The notes below the pieces were generated by a model, which was given only the letters and a program-made list of their open reading frames with translations, was not told where the DNA came from and made no database searches. Shown in pieces: positions 27,242 to 35,148 of a stretch of 64,000 bases of DNA. Source of the stretch: Herbaspirillum sp. SJZ107. Lineage in GTDB: Bacteria; Pseudomonadota; Gammaproteobacteria; Burkholderiales; Burkholderiaceae_D. The stretch lies in the NCBI RefSeq assembly GCF_006715485.1, contig NZ_VFNH01000001.1:2108001-2172000 (forward strand). The letters are read 5' to 3'. Each line of letters opens with the position of its first letter. Position 1 is the first letter of the stretch. Made by a program: the position numbers and the translations under genes.

Positions 27242-28210
27242 ATGCGCTTCTCTAACACCCCACTCACCCGGATCGCCCTCGCCTGCGCGCTGGCGGCCGG
27301 CCTGACCACCAGCCACGCCGCGGCGCCCGCCAACGTCACCCTCGGCGTCGCCATCCCCACCGCCACCCACGGCTTCACCGGCGGCATCGTCTGGTGGGCC
27401 AACCAGGCCAAGAAGGAACTGGAAGCCGCCAATCCCGGCCTCAAGGTGATCGTCAAGACGGCGGCCAGCACGCCCGAACAGGCCAACCAGGTGCAGGACC
27501 TGCTGGTGGTGAACAAGATGAATGCGCTGGTGATCCTGCCGCTGGAATCGAGCTCGCTCACCCAGCCGGTGTCGCAGGTGAAGAACAAGGGCGTGTACGT
27601 GACCGTGGTCGACCGCGGGCTGACCAACGCCGCCGCGCAGAATGCCTACGTGGCCGGCGACAACGCCGCCTTCGGCCGCCTGCCGGCCGAGTACCTGGCC
27701 AAGCGCCTGAACGGCAAGGGCAACATCGTGGTCCTGCGCGGCATGCCGAGCACCATCGACAACGAGCGCGTCAATGCCTTCAATGCCGAGATCAAGAAGT
27801 ACCCGGGCATCAAGGTGCTCGACGCCAAGTATGGCAACTGGAACCGCGACGATGCCTTCAAGGTCACCCAGGATTACCTGACCCGCTTCAAGGCCATCGA
27901 CGCGGTGTGGGCCGCCGACGACGACATGGCGATCGGCGTGCTGAAGGCGATCGAGCAGGCCAAGCGCACCGACGTCAAGGAAGTGTTCGGCGGCGCCGGC
28001 GCCAAGTTCGCAGTGAAAAAGGTGATGGACGGCGACAAGCTGGTGCAGGCCGACGTGTCTTACTCGCCCAAGTTCATCTACGACGCCATCAAGATGACCG
28101 CCAACGCCCGCCTCAAGGGCGAGGCGCTGCCTGCGCGCACCATCATTCCGTCGGTACTGATCACGCGCGACAACGCCCGCCAGTTCTACTTCCCGGAATC
28201 GCCGTACTGA
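27242..28210 (+). CDS. Periplasmic sugar-binding protein of the ABC importer (RbsB type)
   Basis: The 322-residue protein has a signal peptide ([14 protein letters not shown], cleavage near residue 25). The type I periplasmic-binding fold is clear: [59 protein letters not shown], and [19 protein letters not shown]. Residues such as the tryptophans of the first strand loop probably stack on a sugar ring. An AAGGAAACC ribosome site precedes the ATG. It supplies substrate specificity to the transporter. Given the surrounding genes, the ligand may be a 3-keto sugar or its parent hexose. Confidence 0.94.
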   Translation: MRFSNTPLTRIALACALAAGLTTSHAAAPANVTLGVAIPTATHGFTGGIVWWANQAKKELEAANPGLKVIVKTAASTPEQANQVQDLLVVNKMNALVILPLESSSLTQPVSQVKNKGVYVTVVDRGLTNAAAQNAYVAGDNAAFGRLPAEYLAKRLNGKGNIVVLRGMPSTIDNERVNAFNAEIKKYPGIKVLDAKYGNWNRDDAFKVTQDYLTRFKAIDAVWAADDDMAIGVLKAIEQAKRTDVKEVFGGAGAKFAVKKVMDGDKLVQADVSYSPKFIYDAIKMTANARLKGEALPARTIIPSVLITRDNARQFYFPESPY

Positions 28211-28234
28211 TATAAAAACGATAAAAGGATCCGC

Positions 28235-29290
28235 ATGAAGACCATCAAGGGGCCGGCGATCTTCCTGGCCCAGTTCATGGGCGCGGAAGCGCCCTTCGAT
28301 ACCCTCGACAACCTGGCCGGCTGGGCCGCCGGCCTCGGCTACGAGGGCATCCAGCTGCCGACCGACAAGCGCCTGTTCGACCTTGAACTGGCGGCCGACA
28401 GCCAGACCTACTGCGACGACATCACAGGCATGCTGGCCAGCCACGGCATCGCCCTCACCGAACTGTCGACCCACCTGCAGGGCCAGCTGGTGGCGGTGCA
28501 CCCGGCCTACGACGCGCTGTTCGACGGCTTCGCGCCGGCGCAGGTACGCGCCAATCCGCAGGCGCGCCAGGCCTGGGCCACGAGCCAGCTGAAGCTGGCG
28601 GCGCGCGCCTCGCGCCGCCTGGGGTTGAACGCCCACGCCAGCTTTTCCGGCGCCCTGGCCTGGCCCTACCTGTACCCGTGGCCGCAGCGCCCGGCCGGCC
28701 TGGTCGAGGAAGCCTTCGGCGAACTGGCACGGCGCTGGCGGCCGATCCTGGACGCGTTTGAAGATGCCGGCGTCGACCTGTGCTACGAACTGCATCCGGG
28801 CGAAGACCTGCACGACGGCGTCACCTTCGAGCGCTTCCTGGAGGCGGTCGGCAACCACCCGCGCGCCAGCATCCTGTACGACCCGAGCCACTTCGTGCTG
28901 CAGCAGCTGGATTACCTCGCCTTCATCGACATCTACCACACGCGCATCAAGGCTTTCCATGTGAAGGATGCTGAATTCCGCCCGGATGGCCGCCAGGGCG
29001 TGTACGGCGGCTACGGCAACTGGGTCGACCGCGCCGGGCGTTTCCGTTCGCTGGGCGACGGCCAGATCGACTTCAAGGCGATCTTCTCCAAAATGGCCCA
29101 GTACGACTATGCCGGCTGGGCGGTGCTCGAATGGGAGTGCTGTCTCAAGCACCCGGAAGACGGCGCGCGCGAAGGCGCCGATTTCATCCGCCGCCACATC
29201 ATCCGCGTGGCCGAACGCGCCTTCGACGACTTCGCCGGCAGCGGCGCCGACCGCGCCCAGCTGCGCACCTTGATGGGGATTGCGCCATGA
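28235..29290 (+). CDS. Cytoplasmic sugar phosphate isomerase/epimerase-like protein
   Basis: The 351-residue TIM barrel (AP-endonuclease-2 family) lacks a signal peptide. Metal-site segments are visible: LSTHLQGQLVAVHP, CYELHPGEDLHDG, ILYDPSHFVLQQLDY, IKAFHVKDAEF and AVLEWECCLKH. An AAAAGGATC ribosome site precedes the ATG, and its stop overlaps the next start in an ATGA. Paired with the Gfo/Idh/MocA gene it is likely to process an imported oxidised sugar. It is longer than, and not a close copy of, the exported barrel at 23846-24712. Confidence 0.9.
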   Translation: MKTIKGPAIFLAQFMGAEAPFDTLDNLAGWAAGLGYEGIQLPTDKRLFDLELAADSQTYCDDITGMLASHGIALTELSTHLQGQLVAVHPAYDALFDGFAPAQVRANPQARQAWATSQLKLAARASRRLGLNAHASFSGALAWPYLYPWPQRPAGLVEEAFGELARRWRPILDAFEDAGVDLCYELHPGEDLHDGVTFERFLEAVGNHPRASILYDPSHFVLQQLDYLAFIDIYHTRIKAFHVKDAEFRPDGRQGVYGGYGNWVDRAGRFRSLGDGQIDFKAIFSKMAQYDYAGWAVLEWECCLKHPEDGAREGADFIRRHIIRVAERAFDDFAGSGADRAQLRTLMGIAP

Positions 29291-30462
29291 GCGACACGAT
29301 TCCACGCAGGCTGCGCCTGGGCATGGTCGGCGGCGGCCAGGGCGCCTTCATCGGCGCCGTGCACCGCATCGCGGCGCGCCTGGACGATTGCTACGAAGTA
29401 GTGGCCGGCGCCCTGTCCGGCGATGCCGAGCGTTCGCGCCAGTCCGGCGCCGCGATCCGGCTCGACCCGGCGCGCTGCTATGCCGACTACCGCGAGATGG
29501 CGCAAGCGGAAGCGGCGCGCGAGGACGGCATCGACGCTGTCGCCATCGTCACCCCGAACCACTTGCACGCGCCGGTGGCCACGGCCTTCCTCGAGGCCGG
29601 CATCCACGTCATTTGCGACAAGCCGCTGGGTGTGTCGCTCGAAGAAGGCCTGGCGCTGGCCGCGCTGGCGCACGCACGCAAGCGGGTGTTCGCCCTCACC
29701 CACACCTACACCGGCTACCCGATGGTGCGCCATGCGCGCGAGCTGGTGGCATCCGGCGCCATCGGCGAGGTGCGCATGGTGCACGTCGAGTATGCGCAGG
29801 ACTGGATGGCAGAATCTGACAAGCAGGACCCCGCCTTCCAGGCCGCCAACTGGCACAACGACCCGCGCCGCGCCGGGCCGACCGGCTGTACCGGCGACAT
29901 CGGCACCCACGCCTGGCACATCGCCGGCTTCGTCAGCGGCCTGCAGCCGAGCGCGCTGCTGGCCGAGCTGCATGCCTTTACGCCGAACCGCACGCTGGAC
30001 GACCACCTGCAGGTGATGCTGCGCTACCCGAACGGCGCGCGCGGCACGCTGTGGGCGAGCCAGATGGCGACCGGCTGCGAGAATGCGCTGAAGTTGCGCG
30101 TGTTCGGCACGGAGGCCAGCCTGGCCTTCGACCAGGAGCATCCGAACGAACTGTGGCTGACACCGCAGGGCGGCTGCGCGCAGCGCCTCACGCGCGGGCG
30201 CGTGAGCGGGGCGGCGGCGGAAGCGGCGACGCGTATCCCGAACGGACACCCGGAGGGTTACCTGGAAGCCTTCGCCCAGCTCTACCGCGACGCGGCAGCG
30301 CAGATCCACGCGCTCGACGCCGGGCTGCCGGTGCCGGCCTCGAGCGCCTGGCTGCCGACGGTGGAGGACGGGGTGGGCGGGATGCGGTTCATCGATGCGG
30401 TGCTGGCCAGCCACCGGGACGGGTCGCGCTGGGTAACGCTCGACATGCCGGATTCGGCCTGA
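29287..30462 (+). CDS. Gfo/Idh/MocA family NAD(P)-dependent oxidoreductase
   Basis: The 391-residue protein has an N-terminal Rossmann motif (RLGMVGGGQGAFIGAVH). The family EKP-type catalytic segment reads HVICDKPLGVSLEEG. A C-terminal substrate domain includes GTCTGDIGTHAWH-like sequence (GCTGDIGTHAWHIAG) with the conserved His. The start at 29287 overlaps the previous stop by ATGA, indicating translational coupling. Members reduce or oxidise sugars and cyclitols, often interconverting 3-keto and hydroxyl forms. It would therefore complete the 3-keto-sugar route. A truncated relative of its last 36 codons lies at 31941-32051. Confidence 0.93.
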   Translation: MSDTIPRRLRLGMVGGGQGAFIGAVHRIAARLDDCYEVVAGALSGDAERSRQSGAAIRLDPARCYADYREMAQAEAAREDGIDAVAIVTPNHLHAPVATAFLEAGIHVICDKPLGVSLEEGLALAALAHARKRVFALTHTYTGYPMVRHARELVASGAIGEVRMVHVEYAQDWMAESDKQDPAFQAANWHNDPRRAGPTGCTGDIGTHAWHIAGFVSGLQPSALLAELHAFTPNRTLDDHLQVMLRYPNGARGTLWASQMATGCENALKLRVFGTEASLAFDQEHPNELWLTPQGGCAQRLTRGRVSGAAAEAATRIPNGHPEGYLEAFAQLYRDAAAQIHALDAGLPVPASSAWLPTVEDGVGGMRFIDAVLASHRDGSRWVTLDMPDSA

Positions 30463-30470
30463 AGACAGGC

Positions 30471-31142
30471 TCACTCCGGCAGGAAGCCTTTCTCCAGGCG
30501 CTGGATGGCGAACACGTCGCCCTGGTCGGCAGCCTTGCGGTACCAGCGCAGGGCTGCCTCGATGTCCGCCGCCATGCCATCGCCCCGCTCGTAATGCAGA
30601 CCGAGGCCGTACTGTGCCGGCGCATAGCCGAGCTCCGCGGCGCTGCGCAGCATGGTCACGCTGTTGCGCCGGTCCCGTTCGTCCTTCGGCACCGCTTCGA
30701 GCAGGCGGCTGAGGCGGTAGCGCGCGGCGACGTCGCCCTTGCTGGCGGCAATCGCCGCCGTCTTCTTCGCGCCGAGCAGTTCATTGTCGCCGTCGATGCG
30801 CCAGATAAACATGTAGCGCCACCACCGTTCCCCGGTCCCGTCGCCGCCGGCCAGCGCTGTCCATCTGCACTTCATCACCATCTCCAGGACCGCCCGGTCC
30901 AGCGGCTCGAAACCGCTGGAGTCGGCCACGACCGAGCGCAGCGGCGTGCCATCGGCCCGCACCAGAACGGCGACGACGCTGATGCCGGCTTCCCAGCGCT
31001 GCATGGCCTCCTCCGGGTAGCGTGGCTTGCGGCAACCGGTCGCCTGCTGGATGTCGGCGGCAGCGGCCGCAGTGGAAAGCAGCGCCGCAGCCGCGAGGAC
31101 GGCGGCGCACAGCGAACGCAGGGAGAAAGAATGGATGGTCAT
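30471..31142 (-). CDS. Secreted TonB_C-domain protein with Sel1-like repeats (paralogue 2)
   Basis: The 223-residue protein has a signal peptide (AAVLAAAALLSTAAAA). A TonB_C-like domain follows (GCRKPRYPEEAMQRWEAGIS, then GTPLRSVVADSSGFEPLD). Sel1-like repeats include AAELGYAPAQYGLGLHYERG and EAALRWYRKAADQGDVFAIQ. It has no membrane anchor. It is a tandem neighbour of paralogue 3 with a 7-nt gap, and the two share an exact 73-nt DNA block encoding their final repeat. It is convergent with the Gfo/Idh gene, 8 nt apart. The function is unknown. Confidence 0.8.
   Translation of the reverse strand: MTIHSFSLRSLCAAVLAAAALLSTAAAAADIQQATGCRKPRYPEEAMQRWEAGISVVAVLVRADGTPLRSVVADSSGFEPLDRAVLEMVMKCRWTALAGGDGTGERWWRYMFIWRIDGDNELLGAKKTAAIAASKGDVAARYRLSRLLEAVPKDERDRRNSVTMLRSAAELGYAPAQYGLGLHYERGDGMAADIEAALRWYRKAADQGDVFAIQRLEKGFLPE
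30491..30563 (-). repeat. 73-nt exact direct repeat, copy 1 (end of TonB_C/Sel1 paralogue 2)
   Basis: These 73 nt are identical to 31170-31242. They encode the last Sel1 repeat (ALRWYRKAADQGDVFAIQR region) of two tandem paralogues. The genes differ much more elsewhere, which points to recent duplication followed by divergence or to local gene conversion. Confidence 0.85.
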
Positions 31143-31149
31143 GGCGCTT

Positions 31150-31815
31150 TCAGTCTTCGAGACGGCCTGTCTCCAGGCGCTGGATGGCGAACACGTCGCC
31201 CTGGTCGGCAGCCTTGCGGTACCAGCGCAGGGCTGCCTCGATATCCGAGGTCACGCCGTCGCCCTTCTCGTAACGGCGGCCCAGCGCGAACTGTGCCGGC
31301 GCGGAGCCGAGTTCCGCCGCGCTGCCCAGCAGGGTCAGGCTGTCGCGCCGATCCTGGTCGTTCTTCGGCTCTGCCTCGAGCAGGCGGCTGATGCGGTAGC
31401 GCGCAGCGATGTCGCCCTTCCTGGCTGCCACCGCGGCCTGGTTCTTGGCAAAGGCGAAGTTCGGCGTCCCTTCGACGACCCACCAATACGCAATCATCAC
31501 CCATCGTTCGGCCGGCCCGTCGCTGCCGGCCCGCGGCTTCCACCGGCATTTCATCAGCGCGTCCGCCGTCGCCTCGTCCAGCGCCTCGAAACCGCTGGAA
31601 TCGACCACGATGGAACGTACCGGCGTGCCGTCCGCACGCACCAGGAAGCCAAGCAGGCTGATGCCGTCCTCCCCGCGCTTCAGTGCCAGGCGCGGGTATG
31701 CCGGCTTGCTGCAACCGGTCAGTTCCCCGAGATCGGCGGCAGCCGTGCCGGGCCAGGCGAGCGCCCAGCACAAGAGGGCCAGTGCGGACAGGGAATGCCG
31801 GGAACGCAGCGCCAT
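31150..31815 (-). CDS. Secreted TonB_C-domain protein with Sel1-like repeats (paralogue 3)
   Basis: The 221-residue protein has a signal peptide (LLCWALAWPGTAAA). A TonB_C-like domain follows (GCSKPAYPRLALKRGEDGIS, then GTPVRSIVVDSSGFEALDE). Sel1-like repeats include GSAPAQFALGRRYEKGDG and EAALRWYRKAADQGDVFAIQ. A modest AAGG ribosome site precedes the ATG at 31815. It is the upstream member of a tandem pair and probably co-transcribed with paralogue 2. Its promoter region contains the 60-nt element shared with the galT leader. The role is unknown. Confidence 0.8.
   Translation of the reverse strand: MALRSRHSLSALALLCWALAWPGTAAADLGELTGCSKPAYPRLALKRGEDGISLLGFLVRADGTPVRSIVVDSSGFEALDEATADALMKCRWKPRAGSDGPAERWVMIAYWWVVEGTPNFAFAKNQAAVAARKGDIAARYRISRLLEAEPKNDQDRRDSLTLLGSAAELGSAPAQFALGRRYEKGDGVTSDIEAALRWYRKAADQGDVFAIQRLETGRLED
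31170..31242 (-). repeat. 73-nt exact direct repeat, copy 2 (end of TonB_C/Sel1 paralogue 3)
   Basis: This block is identical to 30491-30563. The first mismatch after the block is a single G/A difference at 31243. Confidence 0.85.
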
Positions 31816-31880
31816 GATTGACCTTGTATAAATAATACTGAACTGTAGGCAATTCCGCGCCGGTTGTAAAGCCAGCCGTT

Positions 31881-31940
31881 TTCCGCTTTCCGCACACTGC
31901 TCAGCGAGTTGAAAACGGCATCATCTCCCGTGCGGGTAAG
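31881..31940 (+). repeat. 60-nt noncoding repeat, copy A
   Basis: This segment aligns without gaps to 34009-34068 at 45 of 60 positions. The most conserved parts are CACTGCTCA, TTGAAAAC and CGGGTAAG. Copy A ends exactly where a fragment of a Gfo/Idh gene begins, so position 31940/31941 looks like a rearrangement joint. Confidence 0.7.
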
Positions 31941-32051
31941 TCGAGCGCCTGGCTGCCCAGCGTGGAGAACAGAGTCGGCGGAATGCGTTTCATCGATGCG
32001 GTGCCGGCCAGCCACCGCGACGGATCGCGCCGGGTGGCAATCGGGAACTGA
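31941..32051 (+). pseudogene. 3' remnant of a Gfo/Idh/MocA oxidoreductase gene
   Basis: Read on the plus strand, these 36 codons and a TGA give SSAWLPSVENRVGGMRFIDA and then VPASHRDGSRRVA. They match the C-terminus of the oxidoreductase at 29287-30462 (SSAWLPTVEDGVGGMRFIDA) codon for codon, with high DNA identity starting at TCGAGCGCC (30340 there). There is no start codon and no upstream portion of the gene. The fragment is joined directly to the 60-nt repeat on its left and abuts the epoxide hydrolase stop on its right. Confidence 0.85.
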
Positions 32052-33209
32052 TCAGCCTCGCGCAAAGCGGAAGGCGGCGCGCACCTCGTCGGTAAACACG
32101 GCCGGCTGCTCCAGGGCCGCGAAGTGGCCACCCTTGTCCAGTTCATTGAAATGGACAAGGTGCCCGAAACGGCGCTCGGCCCAGCGCTTCGACAGCCTGA
32201 GCTGCTCGCCCGGGAACATGCTGATCGAGGCCGGCGTCTGCATCGGCGCGGTCGGCGTGCCGCCCTGGCGCATCGACTGCATGGCTTCCCAGTACAGCCG
32301 CGCCGAACTGGCCCCGCTGTTGGTCAGCCAGTACAGCATGATGTCGTCGATCAGGTCGTCCAGCTCGAAGACGCGCTCGGGGTCGGCGCCGCTGTCGGAC
32401 ACGTCCTGGAACAAGGCGTAGATCCAGGCCGCCAGGCCGACCGGGGAATCGGCCAGCGCGAAGCCGACCGATTGCGGGCGCGTGGCCTGCACCTTGAAGT
32501 AGCCTGAAAATTCCTCGTCGTAGCGCCGGGCCGCATCCAGCATGGTTTTCTCCTCCGGGGTGGCGGCCGCGCACTCCTCCTCGGTCGGATGGAACATCAC
32601 CATGTTCAGGTGGATGCCGACGAGCGACGGCGGCGCCATGTAGCCGAGGGTGGTGGTCACGGCAGCGCCCCAGTCGCCGCCTTGCGCGGCCCAGCGCGTG
32701 TAGCCGAGGCGCGCCATCAGTGTCGTCCAGGCCCCGGCGATACGGCCCACGTTCCAGCCGGTGGCGGTCGGCTTGCCGGAAAAGCCGAAGCCCGGCATCG
32801 ACGGGATCACGAGGTGGAAGGCATCGCGCGCGTCGCCGCCATGCGCAACAGGATCCGTGAGAGGACCGATGACCTTGCGGAATTCCAGTACCGAGCCAGG
32901 CCAGCCATGGGTCAGCAGCAAGGGCATCGCATCCGGTTCGGGCGAGCGCACATGAAGGAAATGGATATCGAGACCATCGATCTCCGTGCGGTACTGTCCC
33001 AGGTCGTTCAGCAGGCGTTCGCAGCGGCGCCAGTCGTAGCCGTCCTGCCAGCGCGCCGCCAGCGCGCGCAGTTTCGCCAATTGCGGCCCCTGGCTGGTAT
33101 CGCGCACGGTTTCCGCATCCGGCCAGCGGGTGCGCGCCAGGCGCGTATGCAGGTCGTCGAGGTCGGACTGGGGAACGGACAGGTGAAACTGGTGCACTGC
33201 GTCGGACAT
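32052..33209 (-). CDS. Epoxide hydrolase family protein (alpha/beta hydrolase with EHN domain)
   Basis: The 385-residue protein has the N-terminal epoxide-hydrolase domain (FHLSVPQSDLDDLHTRLART). The alpha/beta-hydrolase core carries the oxyanion motif HGWPGSVLEF, the nucleophile elbow AAQGGDWGAAV (Asp nucleophile) and a C-terminal GGHFAALEQP with the catalytic His. These enzymes open epoxides by water addition in the cytoplasm. The start at 33209 follows a GGAAAGGAAA ribosome site; an in-frame upstream start at 33263 has none. It diverges from a TetR gene with a 15-bp palindrome between them, a typical repressor/target pair for xenobiotic response. Confidence 0.92.
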   Translation of the reverse strand: MSDAVHQFHLSVPQSDLDDLHTRLARTRWPDAETVRDTSQGPQLAKLRALAARWQDGYDWRRCERLLNDLGQYRTEIDGLDIHFLHVRSPEPDAMPLLLTHGWPGSVLEFRKVIGPLTDPVAHGGDARDAFHLVIPSMPGFGFSGKPTATGWNVGRIAGAWTTLMARLGYTRWAAQGGDWGAAVTTTLGYMAPPSLVGIHLNMVMFHPTEEECAAATPEEKTMLDAARRYDEEFSGYFKVQATRPQSVGFALADSPVGLAAWIYALFQDVSDSGADPERVFELDDLIDDIMLYWLTNSGASSARLYWEAMQSMRQGGTPTAPMQTPASISMFPGEQLRLSKRWAERRFGHLVHFNELDKGGHFAALEQPAVFTDEVRAAFRFARG

Positions 33210-33271
33210 TGTATTTCCTTTCCAGAGGGTGGGCCGCGTAAAATTGATGCCGTGAATGATCAAATAACTGA

Positions 33272-33286
33272 ACTGAACGGTTCAGT
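33272..33286. promoter_or_regulatory. TetR-type operator between epoxide hydrolase and its regulator
   Basis: ACTGAACGGTTCAGT is a perfect palindrome with 7-bp arms around a central G. It is centred in the 122-nt divergent gap. Its size and symmetry suit a TetR dimer, and the adjacent TetR gene is the obvious ligand. Confidence 0.75.
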
Positions 33287-33331
33287 CTAGCATGTTTGAT
33301 AATTCTTCCACATGATTTCGTTAGGAGATGT

Positions 33332-34000
33332 ATGAACGCAGCAGAGCCGATCCGGCGTGGCGCCGGCGGGCGGCCACCCCTGGCGCGCAAGGGCGACATC
33401 GAAGAGCGCCTGCTCGACGCCGCGACGCGCTTGTTCCTGGAACTGGGATTCGAAGGAACCAGCTGCGACCAGGTGGCGCAAGAAGCGCGCGCCGGCAAGG
33501 CCAGCATCTATGCGCGTTACGCCAACAAGACGGCGCTGCTGACGGCGGTGATCGAGTACAAGCTCGGGCGCCTGCTGAAGGACGCGGCACCTGCCACCGC
33601 CGATGCGCCGCTGCGTGAACGCCTGCTGGGCGCCGCGGACGCGGTGGTCGGGCAGTTGCTGCAGCCGGATGCGGTGGCCCTGCTGCGCCTGATCGTGGCG
33701 GAAGCCCCGCGCCTGCAGTCCGGCGCCACGGGCGCCGCCCGGATCCTGGACCGGATCGGCGAGCGTCACATCGCCATGGCAATCGCCGCCCGGCCAGCTG
33801 GGACGAATGCGCAAGCCGCAGGCGATGTCGCCGGCGCGGCTGCACCGGCGGCGGCGCTGGTCGACCGAGTCCTGGCGCCGGCGCTGCTGCGCGCCCTGCT
33901 CGGCGCCGAGCCGGCTACGCTGCGGCAGGCGGCCCACGCCGCCCTCCCTACCGCGGTCGACACGCTGATCGGGTCAGGCCTGCTGGATGGCTGGGAATAA
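33332..34000 (+). CDS. TetR/AcrR family transcriptional repressor
   Basis: The 222-residue protein has a TetR DNA-binding domain at about residues 20-70 (IEERLLDAATRLFLELGFEG, then GKASIYARYANKTALLTAVI). A helical ligand domain follows that is rich in Ala and Leu. An AGGAG ribosome site decides the ATG at 33332 rather than the in-frame start at 33296. It is divergent from the epoxide hydrolase gene and very likely represses it and itself through the palindrome at 33272-33286. The inducer is unknown. Confidence 0.9.
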   Translation: MNAAEPIRRGAGGRPPLARKGDIEERLLDAATRLFLELGFEGTSCDQVAQEARAGKASIYARYANKTALLTAVIEYKLGRLLKDAAPATADAPLRERLLGAADAVVGQLLQPDAVALLRLIVAEAPRLQSGATGAARILDRIGERHIAMAIAARPAGTNAQAAGDVAGAAAPAAALVDRVLAPALLRALLGAEPATLRQAAHAALPTAVDTLIGSGLLDGWE

Positions 34001-34008
34001 AGGCATTT

Positions 34009-34068
34009 TTCCGCAACCCGCGCACTGCTCACGGACTTGAAAACAACATAATTCCTTGTACGGGTAAG
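34009..34068 (+). repeat. 60-nt noncoding repeat, copy B, in the galT leader
   Basis: This is the second copy of the element at 31881-31940 (75% identity, no gaps). It lies 36-95 nt upstream of the galT start, so it is in the position of a promoter or leader element. A TAAGAT hexamer overlaps its right end, but I could not place a well-spaced -35. Confidence 0.7.
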
Positions 34069-34103
34069 ATACGGTTTTTTGAACGGCATCTGCAAGGAAA
34101 CCC

Positions 34104-35147
34104 ATGTTCAATCCAACCGACCATCCGCACCGCCGCTACAACCCGCTCTCCGGCGACTGGGTGCTGGTGTCGCCGCACCGCGCCAAGCGCCCCTGGCAGG
34201 GCCAGCAGGAAGCGGTCGACCGCGCACCGCGGCCCGCGCATGACCCGAGCTGCTACCTGTGCGCCGGCAATACCCGCGTCAACGGCGTCAAGAACCCGGA
34301 CTACAGCGGCACCTACGTCTTCGAAAACGACTTCGCCGCGCTGACGCCGGACACGCCGGACGCCCCCGGCGGCGCCGATCCGCTGTTCCAGAGCATGAGC
34401 GCGCGCGGCACCAGCCGCGTGATCTGCTTCTCACCCGACCACAGCAAGTCGCTGCCGCTGCTCGAGCTGCCCGCCATCGAAGGCGTGATCGACACCTGGT
34501 GCGAGCAGAGCGCGGAACTCGGCAAGACCTATCCCTGGGTGCAGGTCTTCGAGAACAAGGGCGCGGTGATGGGCTGCTCCAACCCGCACCCGCACGGCCA
34601 GATCTGGGCCACCAGCTTCCTGCCCGAACTGCCGGCCGCCGAAGACGAGCGCCAGCGCGCGTACTTCGCCGACCAGGGTCGCCCGATGCTGCTCGACGTG
34701 GTTGAGCGCGAGCTTGATAGCGAGCGCGTGGTGGTCAAGACCGCGCACTGGCTGGCCATCGTGCCCTACTGGGCGGCCTGGCCCTTCGAAATCCTGCTGC
34801 TGCCACGCTTTTCCGTGCGGCGCCTGGAAGACCTGGGCCAGGAACAGCGCGCCGACCTGGCGCTGGCGCTGAAACAGCTCACCACGCGCTACGACAACCT
34901 GTTCCAGACCTCGTTCCCGTACTCGATGGGCTGGCACGGCGCGCCCTACAATGACGAAGACGGCGCCCCATGGCAGCTGCACGCGCATTTCTATCCGCCG
35001 CTGCTGCGCTCGGCCTCGGTGCGCAAGTTCATGGTCGGCTTCGAGATGCTGGCCGAAGCCCAGCGCGACCTGACACCGGAACAGGCGGCCGCCCAGCTGC
35101 GCGCCCAGTCCGACGTGCATTACCTGAACAATCCACAACCTGAATAA
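34104..35147 (+). CDS. galT: Galactose-1-phosphate uridylyltransferase
   Basis: The 347-residue protein exchanges UMP between UDP-glucose and galactose 1-phosphate in the Leloir pathway. It has the N-terminal CYLCAGN zinc pair (Cys50, Cys53) and the active-site motif [13 protein letters not shown], with the uridylylated His164 of H-P-H. The second domain has [11 protein letters not shown]. Length is normal. An AAGGAAACC ribosome site precedes the ATG. galK starts 2 nt after its stop, and the 60-nt repeat lies in the leader. Confidence 0.97.
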   Translation: MFNPTDHPHRRYNPLSGDWVLVSPHRAKRPWQGQQEAVDRAPRPAHDPSCYLCAGNTRVNGVKNPDYSGTYVFENDFAALTPDTPDAPGGADPLFQSMSARGTSRVICFSPDHSKSLPLLELPAIEGVIDTWCEQSAELGKTYPWVQVFENKGAVMGCSNPHPHGQIWATSFLPELPAAEDERQRAYFADQGRPMLLDVVERELDSERVVVKTAHWLAIVPYWAAWPFEILLLPRFSVRRLEDLGQEQRADLALALKQLTTRYDNLFQTSFPYSMGWHGAPYNDEDGAPWQLHAHFYPPLLRSASVRKFMVGFEMLAEAQRDLTPEQAAAQLRAQSDVHYLNNPQPE

Positions 35148-35148
35148 T

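Noticed and set aside
31719..32015. Minus-strand open frame across the repeat and the Gfo/Idh remnant
   Set aside because: It is antisense to the remnant and resembles the antisense shadow of the intact oxidoreductase, so the similarity reflects the duplicated DNA, not a gene.
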